A stretch of DNA of 64,000 bases from NCBI RefSeq assembly GCF_041381155.1, contig NC_091142.1:22158362-22222361 (forward strand). The letters run 5' to 3'. This stretch comes from Argopecten irradians. Lineage: Eukaryota; Mollusca; Bivalvia; Pectinida; Pectinidae. This document shows positions 23,611 to 35,526 of the stretch, one piece after another. The notes under the pieces are model-generated. The model saw nothing but the letters and a program-made list of their open reading frames with translations. It searched no databases and was not told where the DNA came from. Both the position numbers and the translations under genes were made by a program. The stretch's first letter is position 1. The number at the start of each line of letters is the position of its first letter.

Positions 23611-24010
23611 GGACGGATGCATAAACACTTTTTAGTTAGTAAGATATATTTAACTACACCTAAGAAGTTATATATAAGCATACAAAAATCACTAGTTTAA
23701 ACAGGGTCTTAAAACTACTGAACATGCCTCAGAGAGATATCACTTTAAACGGTCAAGTAATTTGTAAGGGAATAGACACAAAGTACCTTAAGTGGCTACT
23801 TGTTTACAACGAATGTAGCGGGTGAACACTAAAGATCATCATAAAGGGGTAACTTTTTTTCCCTACAGGCAAAGGAGAGGTTCGAGAAAGGCAGCAAACC
23901 GGAAAAAATAGTCATCAAACGAACACTCTTAGATATGCTCTGAACATTTCAAACAAGGGATAACTCCGTAAATTACAATCATAGTCCTACTATTTTACTT
24001 ACAGGCGACT
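23611..24010. other. intergenic, no gene seen
   Basis: Nothing recognised. Unit 2 carries an inverted R1 pair in the matching place (39757-40580). Confidence 0.4.
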
Positions 24011-24109
24011 GCCCTGCAGGTAGGGCGTTAGAATCGCCATTTACGATCATGCAATAGCGGCAGCAGGTACAATTCTAACGCCCTACCTGCAGGGCAGATA
24101 GGGCCTGTA
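24011..24109. repeat. short palindrome made of R1 5' ends
   Basis: 'ccctgcaggtagggcgttagaat' and its reverse complement face each other around 'tttacgatcatgcaatagcggcagcaggtaca'. It is an inverted double fragment of the R1 5' end, also at about 40915-41010 in unit 2. Confidence 0.75.
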
Positions 24110-24239
24110 TGCACTAAACTGTTAATGAGCACAGTTAAACGCGATATATTTGCAGTGGAGGCATCCTTCGAGTTATCATCACTGCCATTGTATCGCAGCA
24201 GCCACACTTTCCAATCGATTAGTTTGTCTGGAGCCAGTC

Positions 24240-25866
24240 ATGAGCAAGGGGCCATGTACTTAACAAAAGCACTGAATTGGAAAATACCTTGCCAGGGATG
24301 AAAAGGATCGGAGTTCGTTTTACAACTATGACTGCAAAACAGGAAGAGTTCCTGTCATATCTGGTGCATATAAACAACCTTCCTGACCACTTGATGAAAA
24401 CTACTGAAGGACCATGCTTGTTCAGCATTTTTCGAATGGGAGATTCCTCTCGGATATAAAAGCAGATGAAAGATCCTGGACAGACAGTTTCCACAATTTT
24501 CTCCAGACTTATGTTGAAAGAGCAAAGACCACTATGAAGAAGAGGAGGAACTTGATGATTCCTCCGAAAACGATGTTGAGTAACCTGAATGGATGGATGC
24601 TATAAGACCAACAGCATGTAATGACGACATTTCATCTGAATTTACATATAACAATAGAGGACCAGATTATGACTGGGGCCAAAGTGCATCAAATTATCCA
24701 CAAGACTTGGGAAAACTTGGATTGAAGTGATCAATGCAGTTAGCAATGGAGGCAGTATACAGAATGGTCTTGATCTTCTAAATGTTAGTCTTTCAGATAT
24801 GAATGAAGATCAGAGACTTGCATTTAACATTGCTATTCAAATCCTTCCAACAGTACTTGCAAGGTGACAAATTCTTCAAATCACTCTGGCTAGTTGTGTA
24901 TAGTACAACCGGCTCCGGAAAATCATATTTGATCAAGTGTTTAGTGAAAGCTGTTCAATTTTTAATTACAACAAGGCAGCACAGGTTTTTTTGTCCACCC
25001 AGCAGTAGCGCAAACCTCATTTCTGGAGTAAAACTACACAACTTCTTGAAGGTTCCAACACACAACAGAGTTAAGGACATGAAAATGCTGCAAAAAGCCT
25101 TCAGGAAAACGTGCAGTGGTGTTGAGGTCCTTCTGGTGGATGAGAGGTCTCTCATTTGAGCTACCACATTAGGTTGGATGGAGTTCATGTGCAGGTGTGG
25201 GATATATTCTGGGACAAAGTTTGATGAACCTTGGGGTGGCCTTCCCGTTGTTATATTTCTCGGTGACGATGTCTAGATTCCTCCGGTGCTAAACAGTCCA
25301 GCACGAACAAAGCACCCGCTGCCATGCATGGGGTTTTAGTTTAGAAGGGCTTTGACACTGTTGTGCACTTGCATAGCATCATTCGTTAGGACAAGTCAGA
25401 GACAAACTAATGAAGTGTCCTGATGGCATTATGATATTACAATGCGACCCCATCTCAAGCATTGTAGCTACAGCAATTTCAATGGGGAAATCTGAAGACA
25501 ACTTATGGGAATACCCTTGCGGAATAAATGTCAGAGGAAGGGTTGTTTGTATTTCCAAAACACGAGGAAGAATGACAGCATAACAAAGCCAAAATCTTAC
25601 AATTAACTCCAAGTCTGATGAATGCCCTATTGCAAAGTGCAGGGCAGTCACCCAAGGACTGCATTCAAAGCGTTGTGCGATCTTTTCTGCAGGTCTCCTG
25701 GATACAGTGTACATCAGTCGAGATGCAAAAGCAATGCTCTCAGTAAATCTGTGTCTCCTTTGGCTTGTTCAATGGTGCTATGGGCAAGGTACTTGGACAT
25801 ATTTTACCTTTATGGACGACGTTGTTATGGTAGAATTTCCAACATTCACTGGTCCTCCATTCTTAA
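24240..25866 (+). pseudogene. PIF1-like helicase of Helitron type, broken (unit 1)
   Basis: SF1B DNA helicase, probably the C-terminal part of a Helitron/Helentron Rep-Hel protein. Open pieces in several frames give, in order: NEDQRLAFNIAIQ near 24800; Walker A as VVYSTTGSGKSYLIKCLVKA; VKLHNFLKVPT; Walker B as CSGVEVLLVDE (about 25120); VVIFLGDD (about 25245), where PIF1 proteins have LGDFxQLPPV; and a C-terminal stretch (SVNLCL, FNGAMG-like, VVMVEFPTFTGPPFL) ending at about 25864, directly before an M3 MITE. There are at least four frame changes or stops, so it is dead. No Rep domain is visible, so a host PIF1 retrocopy cannot be fully excluded. Confidence 0.7.
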
Positions 25867-26182
25867 AATATATTCGTCGTTTGAAGAATAATTGGTGTTT
25901 AATCGTGTATATATATGTCTTATTAACACAAAAAATAAAATAATTTATTTTGCCTTTGGTGCATGCGCAATCAGTACATTCCATATAGGATATAATGACA
26001 CGGAATTTTTTGGGATGCAATTCATTATATTTCTTTTTTTAACTTGAATTAAATTTGAAGCTCAAACTTTTAAATTGTGGTAATGGTGTAAAGTAAGCAA
26101 TTTTTGTAATTGAAAAAAATACTAAATCGTCTGCTTCTGTTTTTGATAGTGAAAAATACCATTTCTCAGCGGTGGGGCATCT
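25867..26182. mobile_element. TTAA-flanked MITE (family M3), left tip lost
   Basis: The right end 'cggtggggcatct' is followed by TTAA (26183-26186). The left end, complete in unit 2 (52454-52799), is missing about 22 bp here. The interior is AT-rich and matches unit 2. Confidence 0.7.
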
Positions 26183-26264
26183 TTAAACCAGAATACAAAA
26201 GTTATTCCCATAGTACCTGTCACTCGCCAACTGGACTGTGGATGTTTCTCCTGTAGAAGAGACG

Positions 26265-26440
26265 AAGTATACCGCGAGTTATGGATTTTTTACTCCCATA
26301 ACTAGATATATGTATACCCACCACTGTTCACCAAACCCATACATAACAACAAATCTCATTACATGGGAGGGGTCCGCTAATTACTTTGTCCATTGTCTGT
26401 TAACTAGGACGTTAAATTGATATTTGATCAAACAAACATT
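26265..26440 (+). mobile_element. R1 relic, heavily altered
   Basis: Only the tail-proximal part is clear ('catgggagggg', 'ctgttaactaggacgtta', 'aaacaaacatt'). Unit 2 has a much better copy at 52880-53005, so this one decayed or was replaced after duplication. Confidence 0.5.
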
Positions 26441-26449
26441 GATCGCTTT

Positions 26450-27510
26450 ACAAGATTTTGAAATGAGTATTTTAAGTAGTAATTCGGGCTGCAAGGCCTT
26501 ATTTAATTAGGCGGATTACACAATGATTATATAAGACTTGAGGCCTCACAGGTATTAGCAGGACAAACAAGATGAGGCTTAAACAGTACATCAGTTCTGT
26601 CAGGAGAGGAAAGAGTATCTGAGGGTAGGAATAGACAACCATGCCCCGCCCTGCCAATTTGTGGATTCTTTTGTAAAACTAAAACAAATTTAAATTTCCA
26701 CAGAAATAGGTCTTATAATCACTGTTAGACTAAAACAATCTCATAATGATAGTTCCTAAAAGAAATTCTATTCTAGGGGAGATAATCAAACAAATTATCA
26801 TAATAGGCCTAGTCGGAACCATCCAAACAGCAATTATGCTAGACAAGATAACTTAAGTGGTGGAGCTAATACATATGTAGCTCTCCGGCAGGGAACCAAA
26901 CTACACAAAACATCCAGGGAAACTTTAAGAGGCCGATTTCCAGAGTCAGAAATCGGTGGAGAATGGGAACAGACCTATGGATATTTGTGAACAGTATGAA
27001 CAATGATAAGATAGGAATTTTACACGTGGATTCAAGATAAATATGTTACTCTTCTCGTAGATACCAGAGCAAATGTATCTATTTTAAGTCAATCTTTCAT
27101 TGAAAGCTTTAGCTAAAAGGAAAAATTGAAATAAGCCCTATTAAATTAAACTTAGTCACTGTAACTGGAGAAAGAAAGCCATTTTCGGTTAAATGCAAGC
27201 TCAACTTAGAACTTGGTGACATGGAATTAAAGCAGAAATTCCTGATGGCAGATATTAAGCAAAATGGTATTTACGGTTTAGATTGTATTGCAGCTCATTC
27301 CGTTAATATCTTGCTTAATAATTTCGTCTAACAATCAAAGGGAAACATGTCCAGTGCTGCAGATTCCAAGATGGAACTGAGTTTATTTGTAGCAGAGAGT
27401 GTATTTCTGAGGATGTAAATATTCCTTCAAATAGTGAAATTATTGTATCAGGGAGGTTTTTGGATCCTATTTGTGGAGATAAAACAGTAATAGACAACGA
27501 TACTCCCCGA
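26450..27510 (+). mobile_element. Ty3/Gypsy-like LTR retrotransposon fossil (unit 1)
   Basis: Broken internal fragment of an LTR retrotransposon. A gag-like stretch is followed by a retropepsin-type protease region. No reverse transcriptase, integrase or LTRs were found. Its equivalent in unit 2 (53010-54150) shows that it was already present before the tandem duplication. Old and clearly non-functional. Confidence 0.6.
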
Positions 27511-27526
27511 CCCCTTTATATAACAT

Positions 27527-27805
27527 TTTGTTTGTCTGTTTATTGATTATTTTAACGTCCTATTAACAGCCAGGGTCATATAAGGACGGCCTCCCATGTA
27601 TGCAGTATTTAGCGGGTGTGAAGTGCGAGGTGCGTGTTTTGGGAGACTGCGGTATGTTCGTGTTATGTCTTCTTGTTAATTGGAATCCTTGCCCTTTTTT
27701 GTAGTGCAATATCACTTACGCATGTTGGCGAAGACATCAAGCAACACACCCAACTCGATCACCCTATACTGACAACGAGCGAACCAGCCGTCCCAATCCC
27801 AGTAT
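27527..27805 (-). mobile_element. R1 copy, 5'-truncated, diverged
   Basis: R1 3' half ('aacgtcctattaacagccaggg' to 'cgtcccaatcccagtatgg') next to an A-run. Also at 54152-54425 in unit 2. Confidence 0.75.
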
Positions 27806-27839
27806 GGTCTCATTTAAAAAAAAAAAAAAAAAATGTCTC

Positions 27840-28259
27840 GAACCATAAAAATTACGTGGACTGCTCCTGACGAACTATAAATTAATTTGGTGTGGGTTAA
27901 AAATAAATTTTGTATCTTTTACAATAAAATTACAAGGTTCAAGTGCCTAATGTGCGAAACCCACTGCGCAAAACTATATTTTGCGGAGCCCCATTTAACC
28001 TATTCATGTTTTGTTTTTTGGTGTTCGATGTGAAGGGTTGGCAAACCGAGTGGGTGCTCCGCACGCCAAGTGTGCAGGTGGCACAATGGAAACGATGAAG
28101 AGGAACACTGTGACCTTCAACCCTGCGGAGCTGGAATAATTCACAAATTTCCAGAGAGGGAAAAGGCAGTTCGTGAAAAAAAATCTCCCGGGAGCCAAAA
28201 TCAATACAGGAACGGCAAGAACTGCGAGCAAGACCATCACTTGTACAGCCACCTCCAAC

Positions 28260-28290
<31 letters not shown>

Positions 28291-28313
28291 TGGCATCAGT
28301 GGTGGTCCCTAGT
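27840..28313 (+). other. decayed coding-like segment upstream of BTB remnant (unit 1)
   Basis: Short frames such as RFKCLMCETHCAKLYFAEP (two Cys pairs) and KRNTVTFNPAEL, shared with unit 2 (54440-54900) in different frames. They may be the 5' part of the same dead gene as the BTB remnant downstream. No family recognised. A run of about 28 C lies at 28257-28284, where unit 2 has an unrelated mixed sequence. Confidence 0.35.
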
Positions 28314-28497
28314 GGTGGTTTGATTAATCAACGTCCTTTAAACAGCTTTGGTCATGTTGTGTCTTCTCGTAAAGGGGAAGTGTTACCGTTTTGATATCAC
28401 TGAAACATGCCGCCGAAGACACCAAGCAACACACCCAAATTTAGTCGCCTTTTACGATCACGGAATAGGGGCAGCAGGTATAATTCTAACGCCCTAC
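28314..28497 (-). mobile_element. R1 copy with large internal deletions
   Basis: The same insertion is full length in unit 2 (54971-55494). Here the middle has been lost, leaving both ends ('attaatcaacgtcctt' and 'cgccctacctgcagggc'). Confidence 0.8.
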
Positions 28498-28502
28498 CTG
28501 CA

Positions 28503-28943
28503 GGGCTAGAGCAGGCTCTTACCAAGAAGAGGGCGGAACCATCCAAGCCAAACCAAACAAAGGGTACCTAGGCTCCCAACCGGCTTTGAATATTCACTTC
28601 CTCCTCGAAAGACAGCTCTGAGAAGTCCGAGCAGGAATACTCAGAAAACGTGGCGGAAGATCTCATCCACTCGGATCACTCTGTTCATTTAACAGATAAG
28701 GAGGTAGAACAGGTGGGTTTGAAGGTCCGAAGCCGCAGGAACCAGAGAGCCAATCAACAGTGAATTCCCATGGTAAGATTGGTGATCTGTCACTGCTTGA
28801 GCAAAACACGGAAGATCCAACGCCGGAGGAGCCAGAGGGCCAAACAGTAGTGTTTTCCCAATTTATCGACCCAATCCAACCGGACACAGACGATGGCTAT
28901 AGTGTCAATTTTATCCCAGTTGCTTATAAACCATCGAATAATT
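28503..28943 (+). pseudogene. acidic/Pro-Glu-rich region of a dead BTB gene (unit 1)
   Basis: Open pieces read SSSKDSSEKSEQEYSENVAED, PKPQEPESQSTVNSHGKIGD and EDPTPEEPEGQTVVFSQFID, an acidic low-complexity linker. It is interrupted by stops and, downstream, by a full R1 insertion. The same sequence in unit 2 is 55500-55937. I take it as the linker preceding the BTB domain at 29500, because the order acidic or Ser-rich stretch, R1, BTB recurs on the minus strand at 61-62 kb. Confidence 0.45.
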
Positions 28944-29478
28944 GTTTGTTTGATTAATTAACGTCCTATTAACAGCTATGGTCATGTAAGGACGGCCTCC
29001 CATGTATGCGATGTGTTGCATGTATGTTGTGCGAGGTGCGTGTTTTGGGAGACTGCGGTATATTCATTTTGTGTCTTCTTGTATAGTGGGACTGTTGCCA
29101 TTTTTATAGTGCTATATCACTGAAGCATGCCGTCGAAGACACCAAGCAACACACAACACCCGGTCACTATATGTCATTATACTGACAATGGAAGAATCAG
29201 TCGTCCCACTCCCTGTATGCTGAGCGCTAAGCAGGAAGCAGAAATTCCCACTTTTATTATAGACTTTGGTGTGTCTCGGCAGGGGGACAGAATCCAGAGC
29301 TTTCCTCACAGGGCCGAACGCTCAACTCAAGAGCGAAAAGTGAGGCGGTGCCAAGGGAGGCATTAGAAAATATAAAGTCAGTTAGGAAGAAACTAAAAGA
29401 TGTGATCACAAATTAAGTCGCCTTTTACGATCATGAAATAGGGGCAGAGGTACATTCTAACGCCCTACCTGCAGGGCA
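28944..29478 (-). mobile_element. R1 retroposon, full length
   Basis: Runs from the AAAC tail (tttgtttgattaattaacg) to the 5' end (cgccctacctgcagggc). Present at the same place in unit 2 (55938-56427), so it predates the duplication. Confidence 0.88.
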
Positions 29479-29499
29479 TAGACTCTTTTTGCAGAATGC

Positions 29500-29760
29500 A
29501 ATAAATTCATCACAAAGGCTTATCCTTAATCTTGGTGGACAGAGATATGCAACTTGTTCGGGAAACCTTATGGCCGAGGAGGGATTTCCCCATCGGATGG
29601 TGCAGAAGAATTTTACCTTCTTTCTGGATTGAGATGGGAAACATTTTCCGGACGATTTTTAATTATCTGCGGAATAAGAACATTGCACCTTCGCATAGAA
29701 CCCTGCCGAATTGATTCCGGGAACTAGAGGAACTTTTAATATTTTGAATTAGAAGGGCTA
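29500..29760 (+). pseudogene. BTB (T1/KCTD-like) domain remnant (unit 1)
   Basis: Remnant of a T1-type BTB domain, a tetramerisation and adaptor fold found in KCTD proteins and Kv channels. Pieces in two frames read QRLILNLGGQRYATC (the N-terminal ILNxGG strand), EEGFPHRMVQKNFTFFLD, and IFRTIFNYLRNKNIAPSH, which corresponds to the conserved 'F..IL.YLR.G' helix. At least three frame changes or stops interrupt it. The ILNxGG...FxxIxNYLRN pattern fits KCTD-like proteins better than the nearby channel's T1 domain, and the sequence is not a copy of that exon. Confidence 0.6.
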
Positions 29761-30488
29761 GTAAAGATTGTAGAGGAAAAACTGGGAAATTATTAGGTAT
29801 AAGAATGGATGGGAGGGGGGGGGGGGGGGGGGGGGGGGGGGAGTTAGTGTTTTACCCTATTGATACACATAACCCAGAAATACAAATTTATATATGCATA
29901 TTGTAATAAGTGAAGAGGGTAATCCTATATATTGTTTATTAATGTTACATATTTTTTTGATAAGATAACTTTGGATAATGTATATCCTAAAAGTAATATT
30001 ATCAGAATGATCTTCTTTACAGATCTAGTATAGTTTAAGTAATAATACTAATAATTTGGATACGGACATTTTTCATTGTCAGAATACATACCTCAAGAAA
30101 GCTCGTCACTGTTCAGACCCATACTGCCTTCGTGGACCACCTGAAATTTAAATGAAATACATAATTCGGGACGAATTCTTACGTGGAAGGGGGTAAAGTA
30201 AAAGGTATAAAGAATCATAAACAAGACCATTCAATTTTTTTTACAAGTGTGTTCCTCACCAATATTATCAGAGGGGACCTGTAGTCTAAGGGACATAACT
30301 GGATTTTAATAGTCAGGTCTTGAGGAATTTCAAATGTTACAAACTTTAATGGCATTGTAGCTCAATAATATAGAATATATATATTGCCTACCTACAATAA
30401 ATTTATCAATAAGAACCTAGTATTTTTATTCAAGAAGTATGGAATTTAACATGGCCTACAAGTAAGAGTTTGTGTATGTAAACAAGTA
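29761..30488. other. 3' part of unit 1, no gene seen
   Basis: AT-rich. It begins with a G-run of about 27 bp (29814-29840), shorter and interrupted in unit 2. It contains at 30140-30148 the site cctgaaatt, which in unit 2 carries the 388-bp N9 insertion. Confidence 0.55.
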
Positions 30489-30675
30489 GACTATCACTGC
30501 GCCAGACGGCAAAACAGCGAATTGACTCTCCACTGTTTTCATATATTACGCATGGAATCTTGCACATGTTTGGTGTCGTAACCTTATTTTAGGTCATCGG
30601 TATGCATTTTCTGATGTTATTAATGTTTTTTAAGAAACCTTTATATTTTGCTCCGGAAAGGTAATGGGCCTTTAA

Positions 30676-31878
30676 ATGATAAACCTAACGAATCTAATAT
30701 TACCTTTGATGATTGAAATTCAAAATATTTTCCCAATCGAAAATCTCGGTTAACTTGTTTCAGATTCTTTGGTTATTAGCAATTATTTCGTTAAAAATAT
30801 CGACGCAGACGTATCGAGAAATACTATATACTAGTTAAGTTGATAGACATACGAAATACGGTGCAGAAAATGTTAGCAAACAGATTTGTTGTTTTTATGG
30901 TTGATAAAATGCTTTAATCTAGAACAACCTGTAACTGTTATAAGACGCCGTTACGTTTAAGAATTTATTTTAATTTTCAGTTTAAATTATTTTAAATGAT
31001 GAATCTTTTACAGCATTTCATGCAGCATTCCGATTAAATACGCAAGACAGCTACGTTACCATAAACGAGGACGAACATACTGTTTTAAACAAGCTGTCAC
31101 ATACAGCTGCTGTCACCGTAGTTTTTAGCTGAAATCGGCGGCAAACTGTCCATTGGGTGAAGTTATTGTGCCTACACCAGATGAGTCAGGCTAACACAAC
31201 AATACGTTAAAAAGTTCACATAAAAACACACCGTGTCGATGTGTAGTGTTTTTCTGCAAATAGGCACTGTCTTTGTGTGGTAATTAGTATCTCAGTGCTA
31301 TTTAGAAAGTGAATTGTCTGTGATAGACAGTGGGCTGTATTGGTGTGTGTTGACTTGTACAGATGGGAAGTACATTGGCGGTGCTATGCTGATGATTCCT
31401 GTTAATGTAGACAGCTATATAACTCCTGTGTAATACTGGTTACAGATGTTATGGCCTCCGAAGGTGTACATGGTGCTGTTTTAAAATTAAAGACATATTG
31501 TGGATTTATACATGGAATGGTTTGGAGCTTCCGAATAGACTATGCATTCTATAGTGCAATACATATGAAATAAACATGATATGATGCCCGTTTGAAGTCA
31601 GGGTCTGTGACACCTGTTCCGGGTAATGCTGGTGTGGATTCTATCGGGACCCAGGTTTGTCGCATAAAGTCAACCGATACAGTTATCAACCCTTTGGAAA
31701 CAATTAATTTTCAGATAGAAGTTCAAAGTTGCTGATGAAAAATTTAAATCATTGTATCCGTGATATTCTTTGAAATCAATTACATGTAAAATCAATAAGT
31801 GTGTGGAACATCCATAGACACGCTTACTGAACGAGGATATCATTCATTTTCAATACATATAGCACTTACACAAGTATA
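30676..31878. other. upstream region of Kv copy 2
   Basis: Nearly identical to the upstream region of copy 1. No promoter motif can be assigned. Confidence 0.5.
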
Positions 31879-34742
31879 ATGGATTTACTTGTTATCAACG
31901 TTCGTGGAACTGTGTTTAAGACGAAAACTGCAACTCTAGCGAAGGCACCAGCTGATTCTCCTCTGGCTAATCTGGACAAAGCATCAGAGTTCTTTGACTC
32001 AAACAGTGGAGAATATTTCTTTGACCGGAATGCAGAGGTATTTGACACAATCCTTGATTACTTCAGTACAGGCAGACTTCATATACCGAATTCCGTGTGC
32101 TCCGAGCGAGTAAGAGAAGAACTGTCTTACTGGAAAATTCCGGAAAGCCACCTTGCAAAATGTTGTTGGAAGGCATTTTATCAGAAAGATGAAGACATGG
32201 AAGTGCTAAACAGATTGCTCTCCAATGTTCCCTGTGTTGAGAATAAGACAGATATACTCTCCACCGATTGTTGTGATTCGCCGTACATGATAAAAACACA
32301 AGAGAGAGAACAGAGCATACGGGATCGAACCTGGAAATGTCTCAATAACCACAGGAAGGGTACACTAGCCAAGGTAATGTAGTTTTTTTTCCCGTTTTGT
32401 ATACCATTTAAGTACCTACTATCGTGAAACGAAATTTGATGAGTAGATGTCCTGTCTAGATAATCTGAACGTAAAAATCGCAGAAATTCCATTTGTGAAG
32501 GTACCACAGAAGACGATCGCTATGGGCAGTTTCCCTCATTCATACGTTTATCAATCTACATGTACACGCATTCAGAGTTTTCCTTACATTGAACTATTCA
32601 TTTTGCTACCCTAACAGTGAATGCATATAGATGTGTATCAGTTAGAACGAGTATATGTACCCGGCCTACTATACCTTTCGGCCGGGTACGAATTGGTCCC
32701 TATGTGTCGTGGTGGAGCACTGCCTCCGAAAATCACTCGGACACAGTTTTATATATTTTTTGTAGGTTTCCAATTATTTTATGCTTATACATGCATTTAC
32801 ATATTATTGTTGTCCAAAACAAACATAACTACCATTCTTAATATCTACCGTCCCGCTCACAAGACGTCAAATTCACAATTTGTCGACTTGTCGTATAAAT
32901 TCCTTCAGAAAGACCTTCATATGTATTATATAAAAAATCAATGCCTCGATGAGAATATGATATTTTATGTGGTTCAGTTTTATTGCCTAGTAGGTATGCG
33001 ATATCAAACAAGTACGATAAAAATGCAAACAAACGTTTTATAATGGTTTGCATAATCATTACTTTGCTCCATTAGCAGTAATAGGCATCAATTGTAGCTC
33101 TAAAGACGACACTATTTTCTGTCAAAAAGTCTTTTGAGCTACAATATTGCAGCTATGTATCAGTGAGATCCATTGCATTTTAGTATCTTTTTACAAATGT
33201 CTATGTTTCATATTTTCATGTATAATACCATTGAAGCTAAGTTTACTTATCATACCTCTGTTATCGTTTCTATACCATGTTCTCATGTACTCATCAGTAA
33301 TATACTGATCTGTATCAATTATGTACTTTGAATCTAAAAGCCTTTTAATTGCATATAAATGAACCTCGAGGAAAGATTGCCTGGTATTCGAGGATTACAG
33401 AAGTCTGTTAAGTTTCTGACAGTGGTGTTTCTAAAACAAACAACACTATTTTATCATAGATGCTGGATAAAATCATATGTTAAGACGAAACACGCCATGC
33501 CAAACATTAACTCTAAACATGCAGTGGTATAGCTTTTTAATGCGTAATGTGCTTTATTTTCAGGAAGGAATTTTTGTTTTACATGCTATTTCATTGTAAA
33601 TGTTAATGCATGCCAGTTCCATTTCCCCCACATTAGTCTCCACTAGTTAACTAACCCCTTGCATGCGTACACCATGGCAATTGAATGTGATTTGTATGAA
33701 TTAAATTAATACGTTTCGCAAATATAGTTTATATTTACATATTAAAACCACTGGTATGCATGTCGCTACACTTTGAAAAAAAACAAACAAATCGACTGGT
33801 AATTCCGTCAGTTTATGTGTTTATGAAATGCTTAACTTTGTGCTAGCTATAACAACGCGTGTTAAGATATGTATGACAAGTTTGGAGTCTCTCTGCGATT
33901 GGACAATATTGCTAGTTTCAGTATACAAACATATGTTGCCAATGTTGTTTGATGACTGACTGAATTAAAGGTATTGTATTAGTATTCTGATACAAAACCT
34001 TAATTCGAGTGTACATGATATTAATGATGAAGTCTTATAAAGTATACCAAATTGTTAATTAACAAACCGTTTGGCAGATCAATAGGTATTTGATAATAAT
34101 TAAATTGAAAAGCTCAGCTGCCTTCAATGATAAATCATACAACGGTATCGTCTATGCAATTGAAAAGGATGAGACAGCGCTATGGTGCATTGACATTGTT
34201 CTTAATTGGATTTCCTTAAAATGATTGAAATCCATTTTGTGTAATTAATTGAACGTTTTAAACTCTTCACATGATAGAATTTCTTTCATTAATTTAAAAC
34301 TAAGACAAAAACGCAAGAATACATTTATTGTGGATAGTGTCACGTTCCCAATACGTTATTCCTAAAGTAAAAACTGCTGGTTTAGCATGGCTTTTTGTAC
34401 TCTAATGCACTCGTGTCTCCATCTTGATTGCATCTGAAGCTGACTGATTTTATCATAGTTGTTTGTAATTTTCATGACACTCTTATGTGAGCAGAACCGC
34501 GGGGAATGAGGTGTGTCTAAAATGAGTAGCACTTCAAAGCAATAATAAAACACAGAAACGTGCTACATGTATATTGTTACTTACACTTCCAACCTAATCT
34601 CGGAATTGGGACAGACATCTCGGTTATCTATAGGTTAAACGTTTAAGACGGACACACTCACTCAGTTTGATTAACATCATGGTTAATGTACTGCCTATCT
34701 TCAAATATGCATTATGCATTTGGTAGTTCAATCAATGAATAT

Positions 34743-35526
34743 CAGACCTGGGTATATATTCTGAAGTAAATGTGGATTTCCCATTGCCCCAATGTGTATT
34801 TTGCACAACCAATGTGTATTTTAAATTATCGGTCAATGAACTGTTACCAGCACAGAAAAGTACTTAATTATAATATACATTATTTGATTTTTACTTTAAC
34901 GGATATCTTAATATTAATTACAATAAAACAATTATACATTTCAAATATATTGTTTATAGTTCCAATACACACAGCACAGAATTGTTAAGTTGGTAAGATA
35001 ACAAGAATATGATATAAACTAAAACGGCAAGTAACTATCATGACCCACGTGTCTTTGGCAGTCATAACTCCAAGCACGGCCGCAGGAAAAGTACCTGGCA
35101 CATTAGGAGGAAAATACGTAATGTGTGCCCTTTTGTGACATCTAGAGAAAGGGCCACTCCTCACTATACTTGCCATCAATTCCTTCGTCCGTAACTTTTT
35201 AGGTGTGCAAGAGTCCTCACGATTGTCATTTTTGCTTTTGTTTAGGCTAGACATTTTTTCCTAACAGATCAGTGTCACGCTGACGCTTCACATTTCCATG
35301 CAAAATGTTCATCACATTCAAGCGCTCTTAAGACGCTTCATAGCAACCGGAACTCCTCGAGGTGTTCCGATATAGCGCTAATTACGGAGAAAGGTATGAT
35401 CACGATATCTTTTTTAAAGTTTTAATTTGCATCAATAAATCGTAGAAAGCCAACGCAATGCGTATTGTGTATTTAGAACCACATATGCGTACTAAATAGC
35501 CAAAATCGTACACATACCCAGGTCTG
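34743..35526. mobile_element. 784-bp DNA transposon, short TIR, 6-bp TSD
   Basis: Ends CAGACCTGGGTAT and, reversed, ATACCCAGGTCTG. Flanked by gaatat at 34737-34742 and 35527-35532. The unit 1 intron has one gaatat and no insertion (about 19347), so this is a clean filled/empty pair. An 89-codon frame on the minus strand (35254-34985) opens MSSLNKSKNDNREDSCTPKK. No domain is recognised. The superfamily is undetermined. Confidence 0.88.
34985..35254 (-). CDS. 89-codon ORF inside the 784-bp element
   Basis: Basic and Ser-rich start (SSLNKSKNDNREDS), then KKLRTKELMASIVRSGPFSR and HITYFPPNVPGTFPAAVLG. It could be a captured host fragment or chance. No transposase signature. Confidence 0.25.
   Translation of the reverse strand: MSSLNKSKNDNREDSCTPKKLRTKELMASIVRSGPFSRCHKRAHITYFPPNVPGTFPAAVLGVMTAKDTWVMIVTCRFSLYHILVILPT

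Larger units (their letters stand above)
15102..30488 (+). repeat. tandem duplication, unit 1 (~15.4 kb)
   Basis: From 'gactatcactgcgccagac' at 15102 the sequence repeats from 30489 with few differences, apart from later insertions and deletions. Unit 1 ends at 30488, directly next to unit 2. It holds a Kv channel gene, M2 and M3 MITEs, a helicase remnant, an LTR-element fossil, R1 copies and a BTB-gene remnant. Confidence 0.93.

Noticed and set aside
23336-23611. 91-codon open frame as a gene
   Set aside because: It overlaps an M2 MITE with defined TTAA ends and is not kept open in unit 2.
24011-24109. Short repeated spacer-like palindrome as CRISPR-like or attachment site
   Set aside because: It consists of two R1 5' ends in inverted orientation; eukaryotic context.
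29500-29760. BTB remnant as a displaced copy of the Kv T1 exon
   Set aside because: Its sequence (LNLGGQRYATC, NYLRNKNIAP) is clearly different from the Kv T1 domain and closer to KCTD-type BTB domains.
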